A stretch of 22,613 bases of DNA, taken from contig NZ_JAQQLA010000014.1 in assembly GCF_028548395.1 (NCBI RefSeq), positions 1 through 22,613 of the forward strand, given 5' to 3'. The DNA is from Vogesella indigofera. Its GTDB lineage: Bacteria > Pseudomonadota > Gammaproteobacteria > Burkholderiales > Chromobacteriaceae. Below the pieces are notes generated by a model, which saw only the letters and a program-made list of their open reading frames with translations, made no database searches and was not told the origin of the DNA. Below, in pieces: positions 1-6,617 of the stretch; the first letter of the stretch is position 1; each line of letters begins with the position of its first letter. A program made the position numbers and the translations under genes.

Positions 1-95
1 TGGTCCCACGCCTTCCCATTCCGAACAGGACCGTGAAACGCCTTAGCGCCGATGATAGTGCAGATACCTGTGTGAAAGTAGGACACCGCCAGACG
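1..95 (+). rRNA. rrf: 5S ribosomal RNA, 3' portion
   Basis: The first bases carry the conserved 5S segment with CCATTCCGAAC, then the GATGATAGTG region and the closing GTAGGACACCGCCAGACGCCC of betaproteobacterial 5S rRNA. The 5' end lies outside the window. The exact 3' end is uncertain by a few bases. It is followed 10 bases later by a strong terminator, as expected for the last gene of an rrn operon. Confidence 0.93.
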
Positions 96-105
96 CCCCA
101 TAAAC

Positions 106-133
106 AAAGCCCAGCTCAATCGAGCTGGGCTTT
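106..133 (+). terminator. Intrinsic terminator of the rrn operon
   Basis: A perfect 12-bp inverted repeat (AAAGCCCAGCTC / GAGCTGGGCTTT) with an AATC loop directly follows the 5S gene and ends in a short T-run. This is the normal place and form for the rRNA operon terminator. Confidence 0.88.
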
Positions 134-206
134 GTGCTTTGCGGGCGGGCAATGCCGTTTGCGGCCGCGCGGCAATCTCCCGAACGCACAGCACGGCGGA
201 CGACAA

Positions 207-238
207 CAAGCCCGGCCTGACGGCCGGGCTTGGCTTTT
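207..238 (+). terminator. Second terminator hairpin downstream of 5S
   Basis: An 11-bp stem (CAAGCCCGGCC / GGCCGGGCTTG) with a 4-nt loop is followed by GGCTTTT on the + strand. It probably backs up the first rrn terminator. Read on the minus strand, where the DUF937 gene ends at 299, the T-run is poor, so a two-way role is less certain. Confidence 0.7.
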
Positions 239-257
239 GAGAGAGACTGAGGGAGGC

Positions 258-270
258 TGCGGCCAAGCTT
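258..270 (+). repeat. Variant copy of the TTGCGGCCAA repeat
   Basis: CTGCGGCCAAGCTT differs from the core repeat at its first base and at one inner base. It lies in the gap between the rrn terminators and the stop codon of the DUF937 gene. A chance match is possible for this single variant copy. Confidence 0.4.
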
Positions 271-298
271 GATGGTGCTCTGAACGCCGCCACCCAGC

Positions 299-688
299 TC
301 AGCGGTTGAACAGTCCCTTGGCGAGGTCCAGTCCTTGTGCCAGCAGGTTGTCGGCCGGCAGCTCACCACCCGGCGTCAGGCTGTCGATCAGGGTGGGCAG
401 GTGGTCGGCCAGTTGCTGCGACAGCTGGCTGCTGTCCAGCCCCAGTTTGGCGGCGACATCGCCGAGCTGGCTCTGGCCGAGTACCGATTCGATCTGCTCC
501 GGGGTTATGCTGAGGTTGCTGCCGGTGCCGACCCAGGAGTTGACGATTTCACCCAGCCCGCCGCTCTGGAATTTCTCGACCAGGCCGCTGACGCCACCGT
601 TTTGCTCCAGCAGCGTATTGGCGCTGCTTAACCAGTTACTGTCGCCACCATTATCCAGCAAACTGCCAATTTGATTGAACAGGCTCAT
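299..688 (-). CDS. YidB-like DUF937 family protein
   Basis: The 129-residue product starts MSLFNQIGSLLDN and contains GLVEKFQSGGLGEIVNSWVG and ITPEQIESVLG, the hallmark blocks of the DUF937/YidB family. Helices rich in Gln, Gly and Ser alternate with a central ~LGDVAAKLGLDSSQLSQQLAD segment. The length is normal for the family and there is no signal peptide or membrane helix. The biochemical role of YidB-type proteins is not established, so none is assigned. The ATG at 688 is preceded by GAAAGG at a proper distance. The gene is alone on its strand: the 5S operon ends towards its 3' end and a small + gene lies behind it. A 12-bp palindrome, TGGTTTAAACCA at 717-728, sits about 30 bases upstream of the start and may belong to its promoter region. 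Confidence 0.88.
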   Translation of the reverse strand: MSLFNQIGSLLDNGGDSNWLSSANTLLEQNGGVSGLVEKFQSGGLGEIVNSWVGTGSNLSITPEQIESVLGQSQLGDVAAKLGLDSSQLSQQLADHLPTLIDSLTPGGELPADNLLAQGLDLAKGLFNR

Positions 689-716
689 GATCGACCTTTC
701 TATTTGGGGGAGATTC

Positions 717-728
717 TGGTTTAAACCA
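717..728. promoter_or_regulatory. Perfect palindrome upstream of DUF937 gene
   Basis: TGGTTTAAACCA is a perfect 12-bp palindrome located 29 bases before the ATG of the minus-strand DUF937 gene. Position and symmetry would suit a dimeric regulator, but no regulator is recognised and it may be chance. Confidence 0.25.
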
Positions 729-905
729 TAGCCCGGTTACAGACAATGCTTTTCGTACGGATGTTCCTTTTGTCATGGCCGGCTTGTGGTGTAACGGGCT
801 AAGCCGCTGTTTTTATTTGTGTTGCCGTGGCCGGACGAGGGCGATGGCGTGGACTTTGCGGCGTGGCTGGCGCATACTGCCGCGTTCGCATTTTGGGAGA
901 GTGTC

Positions 906-1082
906 ATGCCGATCAATCATTTCGATATGCAGCGCCTGGCTGCAGTCAAGCTGAAAGACGATATTCGCAAGAAGGGATCGCCGGACCGTTTCGGCAAGGA
1001 TTCCAACAACGGCAAGTCCGCCGGCAAGGGCCATCCGTTGCTGGGGCAGTTGCTGCAGCAGGTGAAGCCGCAGTCGAAGTAA
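906..1082 (+). CDS. Small basic protein of unknown function (58 aa)
   Basis: I do not recognise this product. It is 58 residues, MPINHFDMQRLAAVKLKDDI and onward, lysine-rich in the middle (RKKGSPDRFGKDSNNGKSAGKG) and ending GHPLLGQLLQQVKPQSK. It has no membrane helix or signal peptide. The chosen ATG has a good ribosome-binding site (GGGAGAG, five bases before). The frame stays open upstream to a GTG at 819, but that start has no comparable site. A repeat pair and a strong two-way terminator follow the stop immediately, which supports a real expressed unit. The N-terminal half could form one amphipathic helix; the middle looks disordered. Function cannot be inferred from the neighbours, which point away or converge on it. 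Confidence 0.65.
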   Translation: MPINHFDMQRLAAVKLKDDIRKKGSPDRFGKDSNNGKSAGKGHPLLGQLLQQVKPQSK

Positions 1083-1086
1083 GCTG

Positions 1087-1108
1087 TTGCGGCCAACGGT
1101 GGCCGCAA
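1087..1108. repeat. TTGCGGCCAA repeat, inverted pair
   Basis: TTGCGGCCA and TGGCCGCAA form 9-bp arms around an ACGG loop. The element starts four bases after the stop codon of the small + gene and lies just before the two-way terminator. It belongs to the dispersed repeat family seen at 2597, 6560, 9788, 15136, 15952, 20787 and 22159. Confidence 0.8.
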
Positions 1109-1111
1109 ATA

Positions 1112-1146
1112 AAAAAGCCGCTATTCCCGAGGAATGGCGGCTTTTT
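1112..1146. terminator. Bidirectional terminator between convergent genes
   Basis: A 16-bp stem with one G-U pair and a 3-nt loop, flanked by A5 on the left and T5 on the right, lies between the convergent small gene and the nitronate monooxygenase gene. It can end transcription from both sides. Confidence 0.88.
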
Positions 1147-1159
1147 GTTTGGGCGGTGT

Positions 1160-2419
1160 TCAGACGGCGGTGCTGGCTTCCGGCAGGGAGATGCGGTTGT
1201 CCTTGCTGAACTGGTAGTCGTGGAACACGTGTTCGGCGCTGAGGATCTGGTAGCTGCCATCGGCGTTGCGATGGGTGGTGTCCTTCAGGCGGTAGGTGTA
1301 GTGGCCACAGGTCCAGCAGTCGAAGTTGCGCATGTGGGTGCACAGGCAGGTCTTGTCCCAGATGCGTACGCGGCGCTCGCCCGGATGGGCGGCGTGTTCG
1401 CGGTTATAGGCGTCGATGTACTGGCAATTGCCGGAGGCATCGAGCAGGTAGCCGTAGGCCTCGCAGTTGGGGCGGATGATGTCGCCGATCGCCGGGCTGC
1501 TTCTCAGCATGCGCATCGGGTAGCCGGTCGGCGAGATCTGGTTGACCTCGATCTCGTCCTCGCTGGCCTTGAAGTATTCCTGCTGCACCTTCTCCGGCAG
1601 GCCGCATTCGCGGGTGACGGTGAAGCGGGTGGCGACTTGCACGGCGGCGGCGCCCATTTCCAGGAAGTTGGTGGCGTCGGTGCCGGTGAAGATGCCGCCG
1701 GCGGGAACCAGCGGGATGTCCAGCTTCTGCTCGACCAGCCAGTCGCGGATCTCGGCGACGATGGTGGCCAGGTCGTACTGCGCCCAGTCGAGGCCGAAGC
1801 CGAGGTGGCCGCCGGCCAGCGGGCCTTCGATCACGATGTAGTCGGGCAGGCGGTTGGTGCGGGCGCTCTTCTTCAGGAACAGCTGCAGCGCGCGCAGCGA
1901 CGACACGATGATGCCCAGTTTCACGTCGCGGAAGCGCGGGTGGTCCTCGATCAGGGCAAAGCTGCCCAGATGCAGGCCGGCGGCGAGGGTGATGCCGTCG
2001 ATGCCGGCGTCCATGGCGGCACGCATGCGGACACGCAGGGTGTCCTTCGGTGCGTTCATGGTCAGCTTTTCCATGCAGTTGATGAACACCATGCCGTCGC
2101 CGCGCTTGGCGTCCATGGTGTGGCCAACGTGCAGCCTGGTCGCCTCTTCCAGCAGGCCGAGGTTGAACTGCACCACCGACTTGTCGCTGTTCTCGACGTT
2201 GAATTTGTACTGCTTCAGCTTGTCCTTGACGTACTTGGTGTTGAAGCGGCGGTCGGTAACGGTCGGCACCATGGCGTCCGAGATGTGGCCGATGCCGCCA
2301 AGGCGGGCAGCTTCCAGCGCCAGCGCGGCGGTGGAAATGTCCACGCCCATGCCACCGGTGATGATGGGGACCAGCTCTTTGTCGCCCAGTTTCAGGCGAA
2401 AGTCATCTACGCACTTCAT
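1160..2419 (-). CDS. Nitronate monooxygenase-family flavoprotein with Cys-rich tail
   Basis: The 419-residue product belongs to the nitronate monooxygenase / 2-nitropropane dioxygenase family of FMN TIM-barrel enzymes, which oxidise alkyl nitronates or act as NAD(P)H:quinone reductases. The family signs are PIITGGMGVDIS near the N-terminus (phosphate/flavin loop), GITLAAGLH, the conserved GPLAGGHLGFG, and VPAGGIFTGTDATNFLEMGAAAVQVATRF. A C-terminal extension of about 60 residues carries Cys358, Cys360, Cys368 and Cys371 in a C-x-C-x7-C-x2-C pattern, which could hold a metal or Fe-S cluster; that is inference. No signal peptide is present, so it is cytosolic. The start ATG is the most upstream one in frame, with only a weak ribosome-binding site. 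The gene is a single unit, ended by the shared terminator at 1112. The true substrate is unknown. Confidence 0.87.
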   Translation of the reverse strand: MKCVDDFRLKLGDKELVPIITGGMGVDISTAALALEAARLGGIGHISDAMVPTVTDRRFNTKYVKDKLKQYKFNVENSDKSVVQFNLGLLEEATRLHVGHTMDAKRGDGMVFINCMEKLTMNAPKDTLRVRMRAAMDAGIDGITLAAGLHLGSFALIEDHPRFRDVKLGIIVSSLRALQLFLKKSARTNRLPDYIVIEGPLAGGHLGFGLDWAQYDLATIVAEIRDWLVEQKLDIPLVPAGGIFTGTDATNFLEMGAAAVQVATRFTVTRECGLPEKVQQEYFKASEDEIEVNQISPTGYPMRMLRSSPAIGDIIRPNCEAYGYLLDASGNCQYIDAYNREHAAHPGERRVRIWDKTCLCTHMRNFDCWTCGHYTYRLKDTTHRNADGSYQILSAEHVFHDYQFSKDNRISLPEASTAV

Positions 2420-2498
2420 TGCTTTGGTGTCCGTTTCCGTGTTGCCGGGGGCCGCGATTCAGGCCGCAGGTCAGCTTTAGAGTAATTGCTCGCTCAAT

Positions 2499-2507
2499 AT
2501 CATACCA
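2499..2507 (-). promoter_or_regulatory. Candidate extended -10 promoter for the flavoprotein gene
   Basis: Read on the minus strand this is TGGTATGAT, a TGn-extended -10 box about 80 bases before the ATG of the nitronate monooxygenase-family gene. No good -35 box is visible, which is usual for extended -10 promoters. Tentative. Confidence 0.3.
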
Positions 2508-2596
2508 TTTTCGGCCCTGCCCGGTCTCGCCGCGTGTGCTGCTGCCGGGCGGCAGTTCGCGGTGGCCGTCGTGGCGCACAAGGCTGGGACCGCGTG

Positions 2597-2610
2597 TTGC
2601 GGCCAACGTT
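2597..2610 (+). repeat. TTGCGGCCAA repeat, single copy
   Basis: TTGCGGCCAACGTT stands alone in the divergent intergenic region. Unlike most copies it is not next to a stop codon. Confidence 0.7.
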
Positions 2611-2831
2611 CAGCCTGCGGCGTGCGGCCCTGGCGGCAGTGTGGCGCCGCTGGATGACACGTTGACGACGTTGCCGGCGCCAGTAATGACAATTGGTAGT
2701 GGTTCTGCTTTGCAAGCGGGGATTGCTGGCTATAGTGATACCTGATAATTGCTATTTCTTTGTCATTTATGGGGCGGCCCGTGTTGGTGGTGCTGCGATT
2801 GTGTGTTGTGGCGTGTTGAAGAGGCGGGGTT

Positions 2832-5195
2832 ATGGCAGTACTGCTTGGACTGTTGCCAACACTGTTACCCATCCTCGGCCTGTTCGGGCTGTATGTGGCG
2901 GTGCTGGCGGTCATCCCCGGCGCGCGGCTGCGCTGGCGCAATGCGGCGCTGGCGCTGATCTTTACCGGCGCCATGCTCTATACCCTGGCCTATCCGTTTG
3001 CGGTGGCGCCGGGGGTGAGCCTCGACGCGCGCGGCGCTATCCTCGCGGTTGCCATCCTGTTTGGCGGGCCGTGGGTGGGCGGCATCACCGCACTGGCCGG
3101 CTGCTTGTACCGGCTGCAGCTGGGCGGTGCCGGTGCCGTGGCCGGCGTGTTCGGGCTGATGCTGAACCTGCTGGGCACCCTGTGGCTGTTGCGCTACCAG
3201 AGCCGCCCCTTGCTGGCGGCGCAGCCGTTTCCGGCGTCGATGCCGCAGGTTGCACACCCGCTGCGCCTCGGCCTGCTGGTCGGTTGCTGGGCCGGGCTGG
3301 CCGAGGCGCTGTCGCTGCTGCTGATCCCGCCGTGGCAGCAAGGCTGGCGGCTGTTTGTGGATTCCGGCCTGACACTGACCGGCGTGCAGCTGCTCGGCTT
3401 TTTCGTGATGGGCAGCTTGCTGTGGACCTATCACCAGCGCCAGCTACTGGAGCTGGCGTTGCGCCGCGCCGAACTGGACCTGCTGCTGGAGCGGCAGGAA
3501 CGCGACGAACGTTTCGAGGTCATCTTCGAGCAGGCCGCGGTCGGCATCGCGCTGGTGGCGCCCGACGGCAGCCTGCTCAAGGTCAACGGCAAGCTGTGCG
3601 ACATCCTCGGCCTCGATCGCGCCGAGCTGGTGGCGCGCACCTTCCAGGCGGTGACCTACCCCGAGGATCTGGATGCCGACCTGGCGCGGGTGGCGCAGCT
3701 GCTGGCTGGCGAGATCGACACCTACCAGCTGGAAAAACGCTACCTGCGCGGCGATGGTGCCTTGGTGTGGGCCAACCTGACGGTGTCGCTGGTGCGGCAC
3801 GGCAATGGCCGGCCGCACTACTTCATCAGCTTTATCGAGGACATCAGCGAGCGCAAGGCCTACCAGCAGCAGATCAGCACGCTGGCGTTCCAGGACGTGC
3901 TCACCGAGCTGCCCAACCGGCGCCTGTTCCTCGACCGCCTGCGCTACGCGCTGGTGCGCAGCGAGCGCAGCGGTCTGTACGGCGCGATCCTGCTGCTCGA
4001 CCTCGACCACTTCAAGACCCTCAACGACACCCAGGGCCACGATGTCGGCGACAGCTTCCTGCAGTGCATCGCGCTGCGCCTGCGCGAGTGCGTGCGCGCC
4101 GAGGACACCGTGGCGCGGCTCGGCGGCGACGAGTTCGTGGTGATCCTGGAAGGGCTGGGCAAGGACGAGGCCAGGGCGGCCAGCCGCGCCGAGCAGCTGG
4201 CGGAGCAGATCCGGCTGGCGGTGGGGCTGCCGTTTTCCTTCGAGCGCAAGGACAGCCCGCGCGTGTTCCAGACCACGGCCAGTATCGGCATCAGCCTGTT
4301 CCATGGCGACCACGCCGCGCTGGACGACCTGCTCAAGCATGCCGACCTCGCGCTGTACGACGCCAAGGCCGCCGGCCGTAACACGCTGTGCTTCTACAAT
4401 ATCGAGATGCAGTACGCGCTGGAGATCCGCGCCGTGATCCAGAACGCGCTGTACCACGCGCAGGAGCTGAACGAGCTGCTGATCTACGCCCAGCCGCAGG
4501 TCGACCGCGGCGGCCGCCTGGTCGGTGCCGAGCTGCTGCTGCGCTGGCACCACCCCAAGGTCGGCTGGATCTCGCCGAGCCAGTTCATCCCGCTGGCGGA
4601 GGAGACCGGTACCATACTGTCGATCGGACAGTGGGTACTGCGCAGCGCCTGCCAGACGCTGGCGCGCTGGGCCCGACAGCCGCAGCACGCGGCGCTGACG
4701 CTGTCGATCAATGTCAGCATCCGCCAGTTCCGCCACGCCGGCTTCGTCGACGAGGTGCGTGCCATTCTCGCGGAAACCGGCGCACCGCCGGCCCGGCTGA
4801 AGCTGGAGTTCACCGAGAGCATCGTCATCGACAACGTCGACGACACCGTCCGCAAGATGAACCAGCTGCGCCAGATGGGCATCCGCTTCTCGATGGATGA
4901 CTTCGGCACCGGCTATTCCTCGTTGTCCTACCTGAAAAAGCTGCCGCTGGACCAGATCAAGATCGACCAGAGCTTCATCCGCGACATGACCAGCGACGCC
5001 GACGACGCCGCCATCGTCACCGCCATCCTGTCGATCAGCCGCAGCCTGTCGCTGCAGGTGGTGGCGGAAGGAGTGGAAACCGAGGCGCAGCAGCAGTTCC
5101 TCTACGATCACGGCTGCGAGCTGTATCAGGGCTTCCTGTATGGCCGGCCGATGCCGCTGGCGGAGCTGGAGCACTTCCACCAGCACGTGCGCTGA
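2832..5195 (+). CDS. Membrane GGDEF-EAL c-di-GMP protein with 5TMR-LYT and PAS domains
   Basis: The 787-residue protein begins with a multi-pass membrane sensor (about residues 1-200). Its FGGPWVGGITALAGCLYR and LGGAGA blocks match the 5TMR-LYT (LytS-YhcK) receptor type. A coiled linker leads to a PAS domain (about 225-345, ending FIEDISERKA), then GGDEF and EAL domains. The diguanylate cyclase site GGDEF is intact at 431-435, with an inhibitory RxxD site at 422-425. The EAL domain has ELL at 567-569 instead of EAL, but DDFGTG (Asp689-Asp690), IKIDQSFI, AEGVET (Glu746) and QGFLYGRPM are kept, so phosphodiesterase activity is plausible. It may make, break or switch between both, in response to an unknown membrane signal. 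The ATG at 2832 has GAGGCGGGG upstream. It stands as a single gene. Confidence 0.93.
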   Translation: MAVLLGLLPTLLPILGLFGLYVAVLAVIPGARLRWRNAALALIFTGAMLYTLAYPFAVAPGVSLDARGAILAVAILFGGPWVGGITALAGCLYRLQLGGAGAVAGVFGLMLNLLGTLWLLRYQSRPLLAAQPFPASMPQVAHPLRLGLLVGCWAGLAEALSLLLIPPWQQGWRLFVDSGLTLTGVQLLGFFVMGSLLWTYHQRQLLELALRRAELDLLLERQERDERFEVIFEQAAVGIALVAPDGSLLKVNGKLCDILGLDRAELVARTFQAVTYPEDLDADLARVAQLLAGEIDTYQLEKRYLRGDGALVWANLTVSLVRHGNGRPHYFISFIEDISERKAYQQQISTLAFQDVLTELPNRRLFLDRLRYALVRSERSGLYGAILLLDLDHFKTLNDTQGHDVGDSFLQCIALRLRECVRAEDTVARLGGDEFVVILEGLGKDEARAASRAEQLAEQIRLAVGLPFSFERKDSPRVFQTTASIGISLFHGDHAALDDLLKHADLALYDAKAAGRNTLCFYNIEMQYALEIRAVIQNALYHAQELNELLIYAQPQVDRGGRLVGAELLLRWHHPKVGWISPSQFIPLAEETGTILSIGQWVLRSACQTLARWARQPQHAALTLSINVSIRQFRHAGFVDEVRAILAETGAPPARLKLEFTESIVIDNVDDTVRKMNQLRQMGIRFSMDDFGTGYSSLSYLKKLPLDQIKIDQSFIRDMTSDADDAAIVTAILSISRSLSLQVVAEGVETEAQQQFLYDHGCELYQGFLYGRPMPLAELEHFHQHVR

Positions 5196-5316
5196 CGTTT
5201 GGCCGCGGCGCGACCGTGCCATGCCATCCAAGATTTCTTAACGAATTGCCGCTCCCGGTTTTCATGGTTAGCCGTTAATCTGCATGCTACGCAGCGAACT
5301 CCTTCTTTTCATGTTC

Positions 5317-5374
5317 CCCGCGCCCGCGCCGGCCCCGGATTCATTCCGCCTGTGGCCGTCGTGGCGGGCGCGGG
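5317..5374. repeat. GC-rich inverted repeat in the efflux operon leader
   Basis: CCCGCGCCCGC (5317-5327) and GCGGGCGCGGG (5364-5374) are perfect 11-bp arms separated by 36 bases, ending 19 bases before the start codon of the membrane fusion protein gene. In the mRNA this could fold next to the ribosome-binding region. There is no T-run, so it is not a typical terminator. Confidence 0.5.
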
Positions 5375-5393
5375 CTTAACGGCAGGCATAGTC

Positions 5394-6617
5394 ATGAAGC
5401 ACAAACCCCTCCTGGCGGCGGCGGTCATCTCGGCGCTGGGCGGCGCCATCTGGTGGCAGCAGGGCGCCAACTCCTCGGCGCCGGCCGACGCTGCACGCGG
5501 CAAGCGCGCCACCAGCGTCGAGCTCAGCCCGGTCAGCAGCGCGCCGGCCAGCATCCGTCTCAGCACCAACGGCAATGTCACCGCGCTGGACCGGCTGGAG
5601 CTGCGGCCACAGGACAGCGGCGTGATTGCCGCCATCCGCGTGCGCGAAGGACAGCAGGTGGCGGTGGGCGAGGTGCTGGTGCAGCTGGACGCCGCCGCGG
5701 AGCGGGCGGAGGTGGCCAAGGCGCGTGCCGCGCTGGCCGCCAACCAGGCGCAGCTGAACATAGCCCGCCGCGAGCTGGTACGCAGCCAGGAGCTGAAGCA
5801 GCAGCAGTTCATCTCGCAAAGTGCGCTGGACACGGTGCAGGCGAGGGTGGAGTCGCTGGCGGCCAACCTGGCCGCCGACCGTGCGCAGATCGACGCGGTG
5901 CAGGTGCAGCTGGCGCGCAAGACGCTGCGCGCGCCGGTGGCCGGCCAGGTTGGCGCCATCAGCCTGTCGCCGGGGGCGCTGGTGCAGCCGGCTATGGCGA
6001 CCCCGCTGCTGACCATTACCCGCGTCGCGCCGGTGGCGGTCAGCTTCTACCTGGCGGAACGGCAGCTGCCGGCGGTGCGCCAGGCACAGGCGCAGGCACC
6101 GCTGACGGTGTACGCGCTGAACGAGGCGGACGGCAGCTGCCATCAGGGGCAGCTGAGCTTCATCGACAGCGCAGTGGACAGCAGCAACGGCAACGTGCTG
6201 CTCAAGGCGCAGTTTGCCAACGTCGGCAAGGCGCTGTGGCCCGGGCAGTTCGTGCGCGTGACGCTGGATGCCGGCCACTACCGCGACGCGGTGGCGCTGC
6301 CGGTGGCGGCGCTGATTACCGGCCCCGACGGCCAGTTCACCTATGGCGTGGGCAAGGACAACAAGGTGCGGCGCCTGCCGCTGACGCTGCTGGCGGTACA
6401 GGACGAGCTGGCCATCGTGCGCGGCGTGGCCCCCGGCACCGCGGTGATCAGCAGCGGCGGCCAGAATGTGCGCCCCGGGGAGGAGGTGACGGTGGCCAGG
6501 GGCAAGCCGCGCGCAGCGCCGTCCGCCGTCCAGCCTGAGATGGCCAGCTGCCCGCTGCCTGCGGCCAACGTTGGCCGCACGGCGGCGGCCTCCGCCGCGG
6601 CCAGGGTCGCGCCATGA
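5394..6617 (+). CDS. RND efflux membrane fusion protein (periplasmic adaptor)
   Basis: The 407-residue protein is an HlyD/AcrA-type adaptor that links an RND inner-membrane pump to an outer-membrane channel. The start MKHKPLLAAAVISALGGAIW gives an N-terminal membrane anchor or signal. A split lipoyl domain follows (SGVIAAIRVREGQQVAVGEVLVQLD and LRAPVAGQVGAISLSPGALV), with an alpha-helical hairpin between (about residues 100-170), then the beta-barrel and membrane-proximal domains (PGQFVRVTLDAG, VALPVAAL). The frame is open from 5199, but the upstream 65 codons lack any adaptor-like sequence, so the ATG at 5394 was chosen. The last ~38 residues are low-complexity Ala/Pro-rich and include a repeat palindrome. 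The stop overlaps the next gene's start (ATGA), so the two are translationally coupled. Confidence 0.93.
   Translation: MKHKPLLAAAVISALGGAIWWQQGANSSAPADAARGKRATSVELSPVSSAPASIRLSTNGNVTALDRLELRPQDSGVIAAIRVREGQQVAVGEVLVQLDAAAERAEVAKARAALAANQAQLNIARRELVRSQELKQQQFISQSALDTVQARVESLAANLAADRAQIDAVQVQLARKTLRAPVAGQVGAISLSPGALVQPAMATPLLTITRVAPVAVSFYLAERQLPAVRQAQAQAPLTVYALNEADGSCHQGQLSFIDSAVDSSNGNVLLKAQFANVGKALWPGQFVRVTLDAGHYRDAVALPVAALITGPDGQFTYGVGKDNKVRRLPLTLLAVQDELAIVRGVAPGTAVISSGGQNVRPGEEVTVARGKPRAAPSAVQPEMASCPLPAANVGRTAAASAAARVAP
6560..6579. repeat. Perfect palindromic repeat copy inside a coding region
   Basis: A 20-bp perfect palindrome, TGCGGCCAAC followed by its reverse complement, lies in the last 60 bases of the membrane fusion protein gene and encodes about residues 389-395 (AANVGRT). 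It is a palindromic version of the intergenic repeat family, and lies 35 bases before the start of the pump gene. Confidence 0.75.

Larger units (their letters stand above)
2420..2831. other. Divergent intergenic region
   Basis: This 412-base gap separates the minus-strand flavoprotein gene from the plus-strand GGDEF-EAL gene. It holds one exact single copy of the dispersed repeat, a small CTGCC-GGGC-GGCAG hairpin near 2542, and an AT-rich segment at 2685-2770 where the promoter of the + gene probably lies (TATAGT at 2731 and GATAAT at 2744 are candidate -10 boxes, without a well-spaced -35). I see no convincing gene in it. Confidence 0.6.

Noticed and set aside
827..2485. A 552-codon + strand open frame over the flavoprotein gene
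   Set aside because: It crosses the two-way terminator at 1112 and shows Val/Ala/Gly-biased sequence without motifs, while the minus strand has an intact nitronate monooxygenase-family protein.
2562..5366. A shared 15-mer GTGGCCGTCGTGGCG at 2562 and 5352
   Set aside because: One pair of 15-mers in a 22-kb GC-rich window is close to what chance allows, and the flanks do not match.
5199..5393. N-terminal extension of the efflux adaptor by 65 codons
   Set aside because: The extension has no adaptor-like sequence; the ATG at 5394 gives a proper membrane-anchor start.
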